From an uncultured Rhizobiaceae group bacterium (GTDB lineage: Bacteria; Pseudomonadota; Alphaproteobacteria; Rhizobiales; Rhizobiaceae): a stretch of 64,000 bases of DNA. Below, piece after piece: positions 35,601-44,846 of the stretch. Below the pieces are notes generated by a model that worked only from the letters and a program-made list of their open reading frames with translations, made no database searches and had not been told where the DNA came from. The stretch lies in NCBI GenBank assembly GCA_938010435.1, contig CALLUS010000023.1, positions 1 through 64,000 of the forward strand. Reading direction: 5' to 3'. Position 1 is the stretch's first letter, and each line of letters begins with the position of its first letter. A program made the position numbers and the translations under genes.

Positions 35601-37777
35601 GAGAAGCCAATAAGGCTTCTGACATTATGGAAGGTTCGATTTCTACAGCCGAAGCACGCATTGCGGATCAGTTGACTGCAATCGACAATGCACTGACACA
35701 ACGTGCCGACAAAGTGACAGTTACTTTGGCAGAGCGCACATCCGAGCTTAATACAATGTTGGCCGCACGTTCACGCGAGCTGAGCCAATTATTGGCGCGC
35801 GACACGCTGCCATTGCTGCGCAACTTTGAAGCCGAAGGTCAAGCTGTTGCGGCGGCCCTCTCCCAATCAACCGAGGAAATTGCGGTTGGTCTGTCGAGCA
35901 AACTTGCAGACAGTTCTGGAATCTTACGCAGTGCAGCAGATGATGCTGCTGCAAAACTGGAGGGTATGTTGGTCACTTCTAACGAACGTATGGAAGCATC
36001 AGCGCAAGCCGCGGCAGAAGACCTTGCTGCTCGTTATCTGTCATTGGAAGGTCGCACGACCGATTTGATCACCAAACTTTCACGCTCATCAGAAGCGTTG
36101 GCCAATGTCGTTGAAAACCAAAGTGCCACTTTAGTGTCCAGTGGTGAAACGATGGCTCAGCAAATGTCTGATGTGGCTGAGAATGTTGGCGAACGGGTGC
36201 GCTCTGAAAGCGCGGCAATGGTCAACACACTCACATCAAAATCAAACGCCTCCATTGAAGCGTTGAGCCAGACCAATGAGCGTTTGAAAACCGAAATTGG
36301 TGATTTGCTTGAGCGTTTGGGCCAATCAAACAATGTCTTATCGTCTTTGATCTCGACTGCGGATGAAAACCTTTCCGGTGCCCAAAACAAATTACTCACA
36401 CAAACAGAAGAATTCAAAAACGCAATCTCACAAGCTGCAAGTGATCTGAATTCATCTACCGGCATCATTGAATCGAACTACAATGGTTTGCGTGACGTAT
36501 CCGCGACCGTGTTAGTAGAAATTTCCGAAATCGCGTCCCGCTTTGACGAACAAAGCATGGCGCTGAACACAGTTTCAAGACTGCTGGACGATACACAAAG
36601 CAACATCGCCATCAGCCTCGATGATCGTCGTGATGCGATTGAGGCTCTAACGTCCGGCCTTGTTTCACGTTCAACGGACCTTGAAGACTTGATGCGTCGT
36701 TTCACCGAATTGATGTCAGATTCAGTGACCAATGCAGAAAGCCGTGCAGAAGGTTTGACCCAAGGGCTGGCGCAAAGTGTTGAAAATGCTGCAGTTGAAG
36801 CGACACAACGATTTGCTTCAGCGACCGAAGAAATGCGTTCAACAGCTGCAAGCCTGCGCGAAGACCTTGCTGTCACACGCACCGAGATTAAAAAGAGTGT
36901 GATTGATCTTCCTGAAGAAACCAAAGAAAGCGCATCTGCAATGCGCCGTGTGGTGTCAGATCAAATCAAAGCATTGAAAGATCTGTCTGATATCGTTGCA
37001 CGAACATCCCGTGTTCAAGATGCTGCGGGAAGCAATGCGCCCTCACCCATATCCCGCGCTATGTCTGCAGCACCTGCAGCTCCAACACCTGTTGAACCAG
37101 CCCGTGCTGTACCCGCACCTGCCCCAGCATCAATTCCTGCGCCTGTAGCTGTCGCTAAACCTGCTGTAGCGCAACCAACGCCTCCACCAATCGTTGAAAC
37201 TGCGCCTGTTGTTGCAACAACGCCTGCACCAACAGCACCTGCGCCGCGCGTAAACACACGACCGGCAATACCTTTACGCAAACAAGAACCATCAGAATTG
37301 CGTGGCGGTCTGGACTTTGATGCGGGTGAACGCGTTGAACCTACCGGTACCCGCGATGCCGGATGGGTGAGTGATTTGTTGCGCCGTGCCTCACAAGATG
37401 AAGATCAAACAACAACAGTTCCAAGATCGCGGCAAAGTGCAGATTCTCTGAACACATTGTCTGCTGATATTGCCAGTTCGATTGATCACGATGCCGCGGT
37501 GAGCTTATGGGATCGTTATCAACGGGGTGAGCGCAACGTTTTCAGCCGTGATATCTACACATCTCAAGGTCGTGAAACGTTCGACGACATCAGTGCCAAG
37601 TATCGCACTGATGCCCGTTTCAAAGACTCTGTTGATCGCTATGTGGATGATTTTGAGCGTTTGATTGCAGATGTGGCAAAAAATGACCGTGACAACATCA
37701 TGGCTCAAACTTACCTTACGTCTGATACAGGTAAAGTATACACAATGCTGGCGCACGCTGCCGGACGTTTCGCTTAG
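32645..37777 (+). CDS. Giant membrane-anchored coiled-coil protein, Growth Pole Ring (GPR)-like
   Basis: 1710 residues. Order of parts: a charged cytosolic N-terminus (1-85), two transmembrane helices (about 87-111 and 129-150), a long alpha-helical region with apolipoprotein-like heptad and hendecad repeats (about 155-1455), an Ala/Pro-rich linker (about 1459-1545) and a conserved C-terminal domain (about 1550-1710, with AVSLWDRYQRGERNVFSRD). Residues 342-698 are seven tandem 51-residue repeats. The architecture matches the GPR protein of Agrobacterium, which forms a ring at the growing pole, and 'kinesin-like' or apolipoprotein-domain proteins of Brucella. Role here is inferred: polar growth scaffold. 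GPR of Agrobacterium is longer, about 2100 residues. Start supported by GAGG. Confidence 0.75.
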   Translation: MAKKAKAKAQVESASDALNAVEEALKIDFGQEAQADSLEDNTPDVAAKTEAPRREQVVSPSSAPANDVRRSGAARFAATLNKKPSAFSFWLASFLTIVWIAAACWAGYSIIGDSLTDITAWRDIVERPSLIYFAASLILPLMLIWSYALMSRRGQELKIAARSMTEVAYRLIEPENEATGAVRSVGQAVRVEVNALTDGIERAMARASELEALVHNEVSTLENSYSENELRMRGLVEELSNEREAIVNHSERVRSSIAGASETLKEDLNISALQISNNVSDAQQNFSAALNSTNEDMKASLSVAGETLLEQLTQKGAEIGGRIEDAGSTISNQLDTTTERTASKMEDLTTSMAFSSENVSETITARVAEMESRIETVGTSVAGKLSDATQQATSSLEDAQVGLNAAADDLNAIVSARRDEIGEQIETAGASLLQKLEVTGQNTTAGIEDIQATLAFASENLSSIIDTKGGEIGERIQLAGEGMMSKLTATGETTASGIEDVQAALSFASENLAAVLDSKSGEISQRIDDAGQQMIAQLSETGKSTASGIENVQASLAFASENLSEILDTKGTEIGERIDMAGQGMLTKLAETGINTANGVENVQAALAFASENLSSLLSARGEDISDRIDAAGSSMLERLRATGEATADGIESVQASLGFATENLTEVLNSKGAEISERVNQSSARLIDSIESAGTATSNSLEIKTNEIADRINFLSETVRSEVAEKFSDIDAQLATRGSALVDSLGQKSIELSLALETGASEIDDTISERISSFGQTLTGRVDDLVTKLDERSELLSSNVDKIDTALDNRTRQINETLVERTREIAGVFSEGQNTIKNDLGAQLDETKETLDSKAMELSLSLATRVDEINSKIGTQVDDIDEKLALRAAEIESRMAERLSAIDTAIAKGTAAADRKLEERAAQMKDSFDEQVAVLDMTLGARMDSIGSSLDEGAGRVNEVLSARSKELSEQLEANLSGISQSLSGEANKASDIMEGSISTAEARIADQLTAIDNALTQRADKVTVTLAERTSELNTMLAARSRELSQLLARDTLPLLRNFEAEGQAVAAALSQSTEEIAVGLSSKLADSSGILRSAADDAAAKLEGMLVTSNERMEASAQAAAEDLAARYLSLEGRTTDLITKLSRSSEALANVVENQSATLVSSGETMAQQMSDVAENVGERVRSESAAMVNTLTSKSNASIEALSQTNERLKTEIGDLLERLGQSNNVLSSLISTADENLSGAQNKLLTQTEEFKNAISQAASDLNSSTGIIESNYNGLRDVSATVLVEISEIASRFDEQSMALNTVSRLLDDTQSNIAISLDDRRDAIEALTSGLVSRSTDLEDLMRRFTELMSDSVTNAESRAEGLTQGLAQSVENAAVEATQRFASATEEMRSTAASLREDLAVTRTEIKKSVIDLPEETKESASAMRRVVSDQIKALKDLSDIVARTSRVQDAAGSNAPSPISRAMSAAPAAPTPVEPARAVPAPAPASIPAPVAVAKPAVAQPTPPPIVETAPVVATTPAPTAPAPRVNTRPAIPLRKQEPSELRGGLDFDAGERVEPTGTRDAGWVSDLLRRASQDEDQTTTVPRSRQSADSLNTLSADIASSIDHDAAVSLWDRYQRGERNVFSRDIYTSQGRETFDDISAKYRTDARFKDSVDRYVDDFERLIADVAKNDRDNIMAQTYLTSDTGKVYTMLAHAAGRFA
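33668..34738 (+). repeat. Seven tandem 51-codon repeats inside the GPR-like gene
   Basis: Seven consecutive units of exactly 51 codons (153 bases), residues 342-698 of the coiled-coil protein. The shared pattern is ..GIE-VQA-L-FASENLS..(L/I)-(D/S)-(K/R)G-EI-ERI--AG--M---L--TG-(T).. . Units 3 to 6 are the most alike, and units 1, 2 and 7 have diverged. A constant 51-residue period is a multiple of neither 7 nor 11 but equals 4 x 11 + 7, which suits a right/left-handed mixed coiled coil. No insertions or deletions occur among the seven units. Confidence 0.85.
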
Positions 37778-37796
37778 CAAAGCCATCTATCTTGAA

Positions 37797-37827
37797 TTAA
37801 AAAGGACGCTCATGGCACCCTTTTTAA
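37797..37827. terminator. Bidirectional hairpin between convergent genes
   Basis: TTAAAAAGG / CCTTTTTAA, nine pairs, around a 13-base loop, between the GPR-like gene (plus) and lpxB (minus). A/T tracts belong to the stem itself, so either strand gets a U-run. GC content of the stem is low. Confidence 0.5.
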
Positions 37828-37830
37828 TGT

Positions 37831-38982
37831 TCATTTCATTGCGTGTTGCAGGATAATTTCTGCGGCTAGTTGACCAGGTGGTCGTTTGGTTTTCATAATT
37901 TTCGCAACATTTTTAAAACCCGAAATTTGGCGTTTTCTAGCAGCGCCATCCATCATCAATTCTTCCAGATAACGAGCCAAGCGTTGTGGGTCGACCATTT
38001 TGTTAAACTCTTCAGGTACCAACAATTGATCCGTGATGAGATTAGGCAAACTTGGAGACCAAATATTGATCAATGAGCTCAATACTGTGGCGGCAGGGTC
38101 AAGAATATAAGCCACCACCATCGGAACCCGATTGAGCGCCAGTTCAAGGGTGACTGTACCGGAAGCAGCCAAAGCCACATGAGCGTTGGTAAATGTGGTT
38201 GCGTTATCTTCGCTGTTCACAATAAGGGGCTTTACAGGCCAACTCTCCGTTTCACGTTCGATGCGTTCGCGCATACGAGAAACAGCAGGAATGACAGCTT
38301 GAAACTCATTCCCGCGCTCTTTCAAAATTTGAAGCGTTTCGCCGAACGGTTTCAACATACGTGTCACTTCACCGCCACGAGAACCGGGCAAAACGAGTAC
38401 GACTGGTTTTTCATCGTTTGGGTGAGACACAGTATCTTGGGGGGGTATATTCTGTACCAATGGGTGCCCCACATAAGTCGCTGGTGGGCCACCTAGATCA
38501 GCCAGTGCTTTTGGTTCAAATGGTAAAATGGCCAACACATGGTCTACATAGGCACACATAGATTTGGCACGGCCCTGTCGCCATGCCCAAACACTGGGAC
38601 ATACATAGTTTACAATTGATACATCGGGTAGTTTTTTGCGTACGCGTTTTGCCACCGCATGGGTGAAGTCCGGACTGTCTATCAGTACAATAACATCAGG
38701 CGCTTTGGCCACGATGTCAGTAACAGTCTCCCGAACGCGTCTTATGATTGTGGGCAATCTGGCGACCACGGCAGTGATCCCCATCACTGCAATATCATCT
38801 ATATCAAAGAGAGAGGTTTGACCTGTAGCTGTTAGTCGGTCACCTGCAAGCCCATCCACCCGAATCGTACGTCCCAATTTCTTGGCTTGGGATTCTAAAT
38901 AAGGCAACAGATCTGCGCCCAATGCATCTCCGGACTCTTCCCCCAACACCAGATAGATTTTCAGAGGATTATCGGCCATCAC
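37831..38982 (-). CDS. lpxB: Lipid-A-disaccharide synthase
   Basis: 383 residues. VLGEESGDALGADLLPYLES at the N-terminus, GITAVVARLPTIIRRV, VLIDSPDFTHAVAKRVRK, VNYVCPSVWAWRQGRAKSM and the later AASGTVTLELALNRVPMVVAY are LpxB signatures. It joins UDP-diacylglucosamine to lipid X to form the lipid A disaccharide, at the cytosolic face of the inner membrane. Last gene of the minus-strand lpxD-fabZ-lpxA-lpxI-lpxB set; its ATG overlaps the lpxI stop by four bases. Confidence 0.95.
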   Translation of the reverse strand: MMADNPLKIYLVLGEESGDALGADLLPYLESQAKKLGRTIRVDGLAGDRLTATGQTSLFDIDDIAVMGITAVVARLPTIIRRVRETVTDIVAKAPDVIVLIDSPDFTHAVAKRVRKKLPDVSIVNYVCPSVWAWRQGRAKSMCAYVDHVLAILPFEPKALADLGGPPATYVGHPLVQNIPPQDTVSHPNDEKPVVLVLPGSRGGEVTRMLKPFGETLQILKERGNEFQAVIPAVSRMRERIERETESWPVKPLIVNSEDNATTFTNAHVALAASGTVTLELALNRVPMVVAYILDPAATVLSSLINIWSPSLPNLITDQLLVPEEFNKMVDPQRLARYLEELMMDGAARKRQISGFKNVAKIMKTKRPPGQLAAEIILQHAMK

Positions 38983-39860
38983 CGTTCCCCAGCAGACCGG
39001 ATTTGATGTTCATCTATTCCATAAACGAAAATTCCAAGTTGCTTTGCAAGTTGAAGCGTCTTTTCGCGTTCAATGATAATAGATTTTCTGGCTTCAATTC
39101 CAATTCCACACAACATTGCACGATGGGCATTTTCAATTGTTAGGGGACCGATTGTAGGCAGGTCTGCGCGCTCGTCTTGATTTGGCTTTGTACATTTCAC
39201 CAACACACCTGTTTTCCGGTTTGGCAAACGTCCGTATGCACGCAACTCTTCTATACGTCGCAACATTCCGTCGGTACCTTCCACGCCTTCCACAGCCACA
39301 GCGCGTTTGCCAATAACCACGCAAGCTTGCCCGACATCATAGGGCCCGAGTGCATGAGTCACGGCGACACCTTCTAACAATCTGTCCAATTCCCGCCTAT
39401 TGGGTTTATGGCTGGTGTTGGGGCCAACGGATGCCAACAGTTCGGGCGCAAGTTCAGCAACACTGCACACCTTGTAACCACGCTTCTCAAATACGCCCAT
39501 AACACCGGACAAAATAGAGTTGTCTCCTGCCAACAAAACGGACAAAAGTCCGGGAAGTGTGCGGATAGCACCGAAATCCATTTTGCGCAGCTTGAGCTCA
39601 GGTCTTCCCACAACACCGCCGGCAAGAGCAATACGCTTCACCCCATACTCTTCCAAAATCTTGAAAAGCCGGCCAATCTTTTCCCATTCAATGATTTGAT
39701 GGGGGAAATCGTCGAGAGTATCGTCGGCCTCGCCTTTCACACCAATCATCAACACGTTCACACCACGCGCTCTCAAACTGTGGCCAATTTCAAGTGGTAG
39801 CTGTCCGTTACCGGCCAATATTGCCACAGGTTCTGAATTCTGGTCGATGTTTGTTTTCAT
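38979..39860 (-). CDS. lpxI: UDP-2,3-diacylglucosamine pyrophosphatase LpxI
   Basis: 293 residues. The opening VAILAGNGQLPLEIGHSLRARG and the later GVMGVFEKRGYKVCSVAELAPELLA, DVGQACVVIGKRAVAVEGVEGTDGML and GVLVKCTKPNQDERADLPTIG are diagnostic of LpxI (formerly DUF1009). It hydrolyses UDP-2,3-diacylglucosamine to lipid X and UMP. Alphaproteobacteria use LpxI in place of LpxH. Located between lpxA (24 bases) and lpxB (overlap), as expected for lipid A operons of this class. Confidence 0.95.
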   Translation of the reverse strand: MKTNIDQNSEPVAILAGNGQLPLEIGHSLRARGVNVLMIGVKGEADDTLDDFPHQIIEWEKIGRLFKILEEYGVKRIALAGGVVGRPELKLRKMDFGAIRTLPGLLSVLLAGDNSILSGVMGVFEKRGYKVCSVAELAPELLASVGPNTSHKPNRRELDRLLEGVAVTHALGPYDVGQACVVIGKRAVAVEGVEGTDGMLRRIEELRAYGRLPNRKTGVLVKCTKPNQDERADLPTIGPLTIENAHRAMLCGIGIEARKSIIIEREKTLQLAKQLGIFVYGIDEHQIRSAGER

Positions 39861-39884
39861 TCGGGATCAATGCCCCTCACAACT

Positions 39885-40688
39885 TTACGAACTTGCAGGA
39901 GTGCAAAGTGCGCGATCAGCAGATGCCAGGACGAAATCCAACATATCAACAAGCAATTCATCCGTAGCAGAAGCACGCAATTCTTTTGCGGACTCTTGAA
40001 TGGGGCGACCGCTTAAGAAAACCTCTTTATACCCTCCACGCACAGCATGAATACTCTCGCGCGCAATACCGGAACGTCTCATTCCAACGAGATTTAAACC
40101 AGCCAATCCACCCCGGGTCCCAATAACCATACCGAACGGAATGACGTCCCCTTCAGTGCCCGACAATCCGCCAATGAAAGCGTGGTGCCCAATACGGCAA
40201 AACTGATGCGCAGCTGCTCCGCCACCAAAAATAACATGATCCCCCACAACACAATGTCCTGCCAACATCACATTGTTTGAAAAAATAACGTCATTACCAA
40301 CAATGCAGTCATGGGCCACGTGGGAACTGGCTAAGAAGGTGCAACGATCACCAATTCGAGTAACGGAACCACCACCTGCAGTACCGGGGTTCATGGTCAC
40401 TGTCTCACGAATAGTGCAGTCCTCGCCGATCTCCAAAGTGACCGGTTCACCATTGTATTTCAAATCTTGCGGTTCGTTGCCGATTGATGCAAATGGGAAA
40501 ATACGAGTGCGCGCACCCAATGTTGTGGAGCCTTGCAAGGAAACATGGCTTAGAAGTTCAACGTCATCACCGAGTTTTGTATCTGCACCCACATGACAGA
40601 ATGGTCCAATTTTCACGCCTGAACCCAATTGAGCACCGTCTTCTACTACAGCACTCGCATGAATTTCCACACCGGAACTACTGGTCAT
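39885..40688 (-). CDS. lpxA: Acyl-ACP--UDP-N-acetylglucosamine O-acyltransferase
   Basis: 267 residues. Left-handed beta helix of hexapeptide repeats (about 1-190) beginning [54 protein letters not shown] contains the catalytic His of the LpxA active site, and [17 protein letters not shown] follows. The C-terminus is helical. It performs the first step of lipid A synthesis in the cytosol. The start ATG lies inside the last 11 bases of fabZ, so translation is coupled. Confidence 0.95.
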   Translation of the reverse strand: MTSSSGVEIHASAVVEDGAQLGSGVKIGPFCHVGADTKLGDDVELLSHVSLQGSTTLGARTRIFPFASIGNEPQDLKYNGEPVTLEIGEDCTIRETVTMNPGTAGGGSVTRIGDRCTFLASSHVAHDCIVGNDVIFSNNVMLAGHCVVGDHVIFGGGAAAHQFCRIGHHAFIGGLSGTEGDVIPFGMVIGTRGGLAGLNLVGMRRSGIARESIHAVRGGYKEVFLSGRPIQESAKELRASATDELLVDMLDFVLASADRALCTPASS

Positions 40689-41145
40689 CGCGGCCTACCA
40701 TCATTGCGCCGACCATAGCCTCAGCAACTTTTTGACCGTCGACCTCGGCATAACAGTTGTATTTGAACACATTTCGTTTCTGACGAACTTTGGTAATCAC
40801 GTATTCCACCACGTCACCCGGCACCACTGTTTTGCGAAACTTGGCATTGTCAATCGTCATAAAATAAGTGGTCTTGGCCTCACCTTCATAATGAGCTTCA
40901 GCGCAAACTGCACCGGCTGTTTGAGCCATTCCTTCGATCAGCAAAACACCTGGCATTATAGGTGAATGGGGAAAATGACCTGTAAAATGTGGCTCGTTAA
41001 ATGTCACATTTTTAATACCTCGTGCAGACAGATCTCCATCTATTTCAATGATTTTATCAACCAACAAAAAAGGGTAACGATGGGGAAGAAGCTCCATCAA
41101 ACGTTTGATATCGATACTTTTCAATTCGCTCGTGTTTTCGGCCAT
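40678..41145 (-). CDS. fabZ: 3-hydroxyacyl-ACP dehydratase FabZ
   Basis: 155 residues from MAENTSELK at 41145; a longer frame to 41217 lies within lpxD and is rejected. Hot-dog fold with [19 protein letters not shown], and [26 protein letters not shown] holding the catalytic His and Glu. It dehydrates 3-hydroxyacyl-ACP in fatty acid synthesis and competes with LpxA/LpxD for hydroxyacyl-ACP, which is why it sits in the same operon. Five bases separate its start from the lpxD stop. Confidence 0.95.
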   Translation of the reverse strand: MAENTSELKSIDIKRLMELLPHRYPFLLVDKIIEIDGDLSARGIKNVTFNEPHFTGHFPHSPIMPGVLLIEGMAQTAGAVCAEAHYEGEAKTTYFMTIDNAKFRKTVVPGDVVEYVITKVRQKRNVFKYNCYAEVDGQKVAEAMVGAMMVGRDDQ

Positions 41146-41150
41146 AATGC

Positions 41151-42203
41151 CTATTTCCCTTTTTTGCGTTCTTCTGCAAACGCTTCCCGCCGCAGACGCG
41201 CCACTTCGCGCATCCAATGCTTAATCGGTCGTGCTGGCACACCACCCCAAATAGATCCTGGTGGAACATCACCTGACACGCCGCTCAAGCCAGCAATCTG
41301 CGAACCACTCCCAATTTTGATGTGACCGTTGATTGCGGCTTGACCGCCCAAAACGACATAATCACCTAGTTCTGCACTTCCCGCGATTCCTGTTTGCCCA
41401 ACAATGACACAATGGCAACCAATCACCACATTGTGGCCAACCATTACCAAATTATCCAACTTTGAGCCTTGGCCGATAATTGTGTCCCGGTTTGACCCTC
41501 GATCAACGCATGAGTTTGAACCAATCTCAACTTGGTCTTGAATGACTACACGGCCAATCTGTGGTACTTTTAAATGACCGCCAGCCCCCATGGCAAAACC
41601 AAAACCATCTCCACCTATACGAACGCCCGAGTGAATGATCACTTCATCACCAATTACGGCGTGAACGACCGAAGCACCAGCAGATATACACGTATCGCGC
41701 CCAATTGTTACCGAAGCACCGACGACTGCGTTGGGACCGATATATGCCCCCTGCCCAATAACAGCGTTGGCACCAACCACAGCCCCGGGCTCAATAGTCA
41801 CATCATCTTCAATAACAACTGTCTCATGCAAAAACGCATTTTGGGATACGCCGTCCCCGACCAATGGCTGTGGACGCATAGCTTTTGGAAACAGCGCGGC
41901 GGCGGCGCGTGCAAAGGTTTTATAGGGTTGATCGGCAATCAACGCACAAACAGTTTTTGGAACAGATTCCACATAGCGTTTGCTACAAATAACAGCAGCA
42001 GCTTTTGTTTCAGCTAAAGCTGCTATGTATTTTGGATTGTCTAGAAAGGTTATGCTACCCAATGTGGCAGATTCAATAGGTGCCACAGATGACACTTTGC
42101 AACTTAAATCATCGCCATCGCGTATTTCAGCATCTAACTTTGCAGCTATATCTGAAAGAAGCATTGGTTTAGGCGTGTCAAAAAATGTCAAAGACTGAGT
42201 CAA
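41151..42203 (-). CDS. lpxD: UDP-3-O-acylglucosamine N-acyltransferase
   Basis: 350 residues. The N-terminal uridine-binding domain (about 1-100, [21 protein letters not shown]) is followed by hexapeptide repeats, with [38 protein letters not shown] and [21 protein letters not shown], the GHNVxIG-type His being catalytic. It adds the second hydroxyacyl chain in lipid A synthesis. The upstream bamA is separated by an intrinsic terminator, so lpxD may start its own transcription unit or depend on read-through. Confidence 0.95.
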   Translation of the reverse strand: MTQSLTFFDTPKPMLLSDIAAKLDAEIRDGDDLSCKVSSVAPIESATLGSITFLDNPKYIAALAETKAAAVICSKRYVESVPKTVCALIADQPYKTFARAAAALFPKAMRPQPLVGDGVSQNAFLHETVVIEDDVTIEPGAVVGANAVIGQGAYIGPNAVVGASVTIGRDTCISAGASVVHAVIGDEVIIHSGVRIGGDGFGFAMGAGGHLKVPQIGRVVIQDQVEIGSNSCVDRGSNRDTIIGQGSKLDNLVMVGHNVVIGCHCVIVGQTGIAGSAELGDYVVLGGQAAINGHIKIGSGSQIAGLSGVSGDVPPGSIWGGVPARPIKHWMREVARLRREAFAEERKKGK

Positions 42204-42221
42204 AATTTATATCCGATTGTC

Positions 42222-42251
42222 AAAAAAAAGGCCGCCGCATTTGCGGAGGCC
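42222..42251 (-). terminator. Rho-independent terminator after bamA
   Basis: On the minus strand the hairpin GGCCTCCGC-AAAT-GCGGCGGCC has nine positions per arm, eight paired and one mismatch, and is followed by eight T. It lies 22 bases after the bamA stop and 18 bases before the lpxD start, so it splits the envelope gene block in two. Confidence 0.85.
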
Positions 42252-42273
42252 TAATTTCGCAAAAAAGCTCAAC

Positions 42274-44613
42274 TTAAAATTTTGAGCTGATGCCGAAACG
42301 TAAGGACTGAGTATCGTCGTAATCCGCTTCCGCGATTGGTTGCGCATAGTCGACACGCAATGGACCGAATGGTGATTCCCAAATGATGGAAGCACCAACA
42401 GAGGCACGTAACTCAGAATCATCTTGAATGGTTGCTGATGAAAAGTCATTGCCGAACAAAGACCCGGCATCAGCAAACAAAGCACCGCGAACTCCATAAG
42501 AACGAGGCAATAATGGTATAGGGAATTGAACTTCAGCAGAAACGTTCCAGTAGTTCAGCCCACCAAGCGCTTCATTAGTTACACTGTCGCGTGGACCGAA
42601 ACCACGGGTATCAAAGCCACGGATTTGTTGTCCACCTTGGAAAAAATGATCGGTTATTCGAAGAGTATCATTTCCGAAAGGCAACACATTGCCGGCTCCT
42701 GCAGCACCTTTGAGCACAATATCTTTGTCTTCGGATAAGAGATAGTAGCCAACCAAACGACCAGTTGTTCTTATGTATTCGGCATCACCGCCGACACCAG
42801 CAAATTGTTGATTAAACTTCCCGAACAAGCCGTTTCTTGGATTTTTAGTACTGTCCAAAGAGTTATAGACAAGACCGTAACCTAAAGAAGACGTGAAGTA
42901 AGGGCTTCTATTCACGGTGTCTTGAGTAGCTGCTGAAAGAACTGTCGTAACTCCGTCAATATCAAGTTTTTCGTACTTTGCTGTGTAATTTACACTGGCC
43001 GTTAATTGATCGGTGATTGGTGCAGCAGCTCTTAATCTAAATAGCGTAACTTCATTGTTGTAATTAACATCGTCGCTGGCTTCTGTCGTTTCATGAGAAA
43101 AATCAAAGCCAGCAGCAATACGACGACCCAAAAAATATGGCTCTGTAAAGGACAACTCATATTTCTCGGTGTCTTCACCAAAACCGCCTGATACTTTCAC
43201 GTATTGACCACGACCGAGGAAGTTACGTTCTGTAATCGAGACTTCGCCAATGGGGCCACCAGACGTTGAGTAACCGCCACCGAATGAAATCTCACCAGTG
43301 GATTTGTCTTTAACATTGACCACAACAACGACGCGATCTGGCGCAGAGCCCGGACGGGTTGTTATACGAACACTTTCGAAAAACCCGAGGCCTTCCAAAC
43401 GACGTTTTGCCTGATTCACAAGAACGCGATTATACGCATCACCTTCAGACACGTCGAATTCACGACGGATAACATAGCCACGTGTACGGTTATTGCCGAT
43501 AACTTCAATGCGTTCAATATATGTGCGAGGGCCTTCGTCGACGAAGAAAGTAATGTCGATTGTACGGTTTTCGAAATTGCGTTCACCGCGAGGTGTCACT
43601 TCAGCGAATGGATAGCCGCTTTCAGATATAGCAGCTGTCATAGATACCAAAGTACGCTCAATGTTGCGAGCGCTATATATGTCACCCTCACGAATTTTGA
43701 TCGCGTCTTGGAGCACACCATCGTCTACGACGGACAGAGCATTGTCAATGGCAACTGTTCCAAACGTATAGCGCTCACCTTCTTCAACGGTGATGTTGAT
43801 AGAGTAAGTGTTATTCACCTGGTCAAAATCACCAACAGCAGAGATCACACGGAAGTCTGCGTAGCCATTGTTAAAGTAAAAACGACGCAGACGTTCCTCA
43901 TCCGCACGCAAACGGTCCGGATCGAACACATCATCGCGCTTCAACCAGCTGAGAAAGTTACTCTCATTGTGAGAAATCACTTCAGTCAATCGGCTGTCAC
44001 CGAATGCGTTGTTTCCGATAAATTCTATGCTTGAAATTTTTGTGCGTCCGCCTTCGTTGACCAAGAAGACAATATTGACGCGATTGTTGTCGAGAACATC
44101 AACCCGTGCAGTTACATCAGCGGAAGCCCTACCGGAACGACGTACAGATTCACGAACACGCTCAACATCACTGTCGAGGTTCTCTTGGCTGAAAATGCCG
44201 AGACTTTTTGATTGCACAATACCGCGGAGTTGCTCGTCTCTAACCTTGTCGTTGCCTTCGAACTGAACCAAGTTAATGGTCGCATTTTCCTGAACTTCAA
44301 CAACGAGAGTAGAACCAGAAGTCGTGATGCGAACGTCTGAGAACAAGCCAGTTGCATACAACTGACGCAAAGATTCGTCAGTATCAAATGTACTGAAGCT
44401 CTTCCCCGGTTGAATTGTGAGGTAAGAGCGTACAGTTTCTGCATCAATACGTTGGTTACCGCGCACACTGATTGATCTCACAACCGCGGCTGAAGCCTGC
44501 GTTGCGGACACTGCAGATACAACAGCAACGGCAGGAACCAAGGCTCCAACAGCCAAAGTTACTGCCACTGAAAAGCGTATAAAACACAAGGAAAATTGGT
44601 GATGCAATTTCAT
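42274..44613 (-). CDS. bamA: Outer membrane assembly factor BamA
   Basis: 779 residues. Signal peptide (about 1-42), then five POTRA domains (about 43-430), opening SISVRGNQRIDAETVRSYL, and a 16-strand barrel (about 440-779). Barrel landmarks include GGGYSTSGGPIGEVSITERNFLGRGQ and HFFQGGQQIRGFDTRGFGPRD, the second being the VRGF-like motif (here IRGF) of loop 6. The C-terminus SLRFGISSKF ends with aromatic Phe as outer membrane proteins do. It inserts barrel proteins into the outer membrane. Preceded by rseP and followed by a strong terminator. Confidence 0.95.
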   Translation of the reverse strand: MKLHHQFSLCFIRFSVAVTLAVGALVPAVAVVSAVSATQASAAVVRSISVRGNQRIDAETVRSYLTIQPGKSFSTFDTDESLRQLYATGLFSDVRITTSGSTLVVEVQENATINLVQFEGNDKVRDEQLRGIVQSKSLGIFSQENLDSDVERVRESVRRSGRASADVTARVDVLDNNRVNIVFLVNEGGRTKISSIEFIGNNAFGDSRLTEVISHNESNFLSWLKRDDVFDPDRLRADEERLRRFYFNNGYADFRVISAVGDFDQVNNTYSINITVEEGERYTFGTVAIDNALSVVDDGVLQDAIKIREGDIYSARNIERTLVSMTAAISESGYPFAEVTPRGERNFENRTIDITFFVDEGPRTYIERIEVIGNNRTRGYVIRREFDVSEGDAYNRVLVNQAKRRLEGLGFFESVRITTRPGSAPDRVVVVVNVKDKSTGEISFGGGYSTSGGPIGEVSITERNFLGRGQYVKVSGGFGEDTEKYELSFTEPYFLGRRIAAGFDFSHETTEASDDVNYNNEVTLFRLRAAAPITDQLTASVNYTAKYEKLDIDGVTTVLSAATQDTVNRSPYFTSSLGYGLVYNSLDSTKNPRNGLFGKFNQQFAGVGGDAEYIRTTGRLVGYYLLSEDKDIVLKGAAGAGNVLPFGNDTLRITDHFFQGGQQIRGFDTRGFGPRDSVTNEALGGLNYWNVSAEVQFPIPLLPRSYGVRGALFADAGSLFGNDFSSATIQDDSELRASVGASIIWESPFGPLRVDYAQPIAEADYDDTQSLRFGISSKF

Positions 44614-44846
44614 GGATACTTTGCTCTCAAACTATGACCACAAGGGCCAACGTTGCGTCCTATATTTAAGTCTGTTCAATCCGCTGGAAAATAGGCGAAT
44701 TTGAGACAGAGCCCCAGATTTGTTAATTGTTTGTACAGGACTTTTTTACGGTTGCAACCACTGTCGGATGCTACAATTGCCAAAAAGTTTAAACAGCGAC
44801 CAAAACGCAACACAGCATGGGGTATTGGTTAATCAATAGTTAATAA

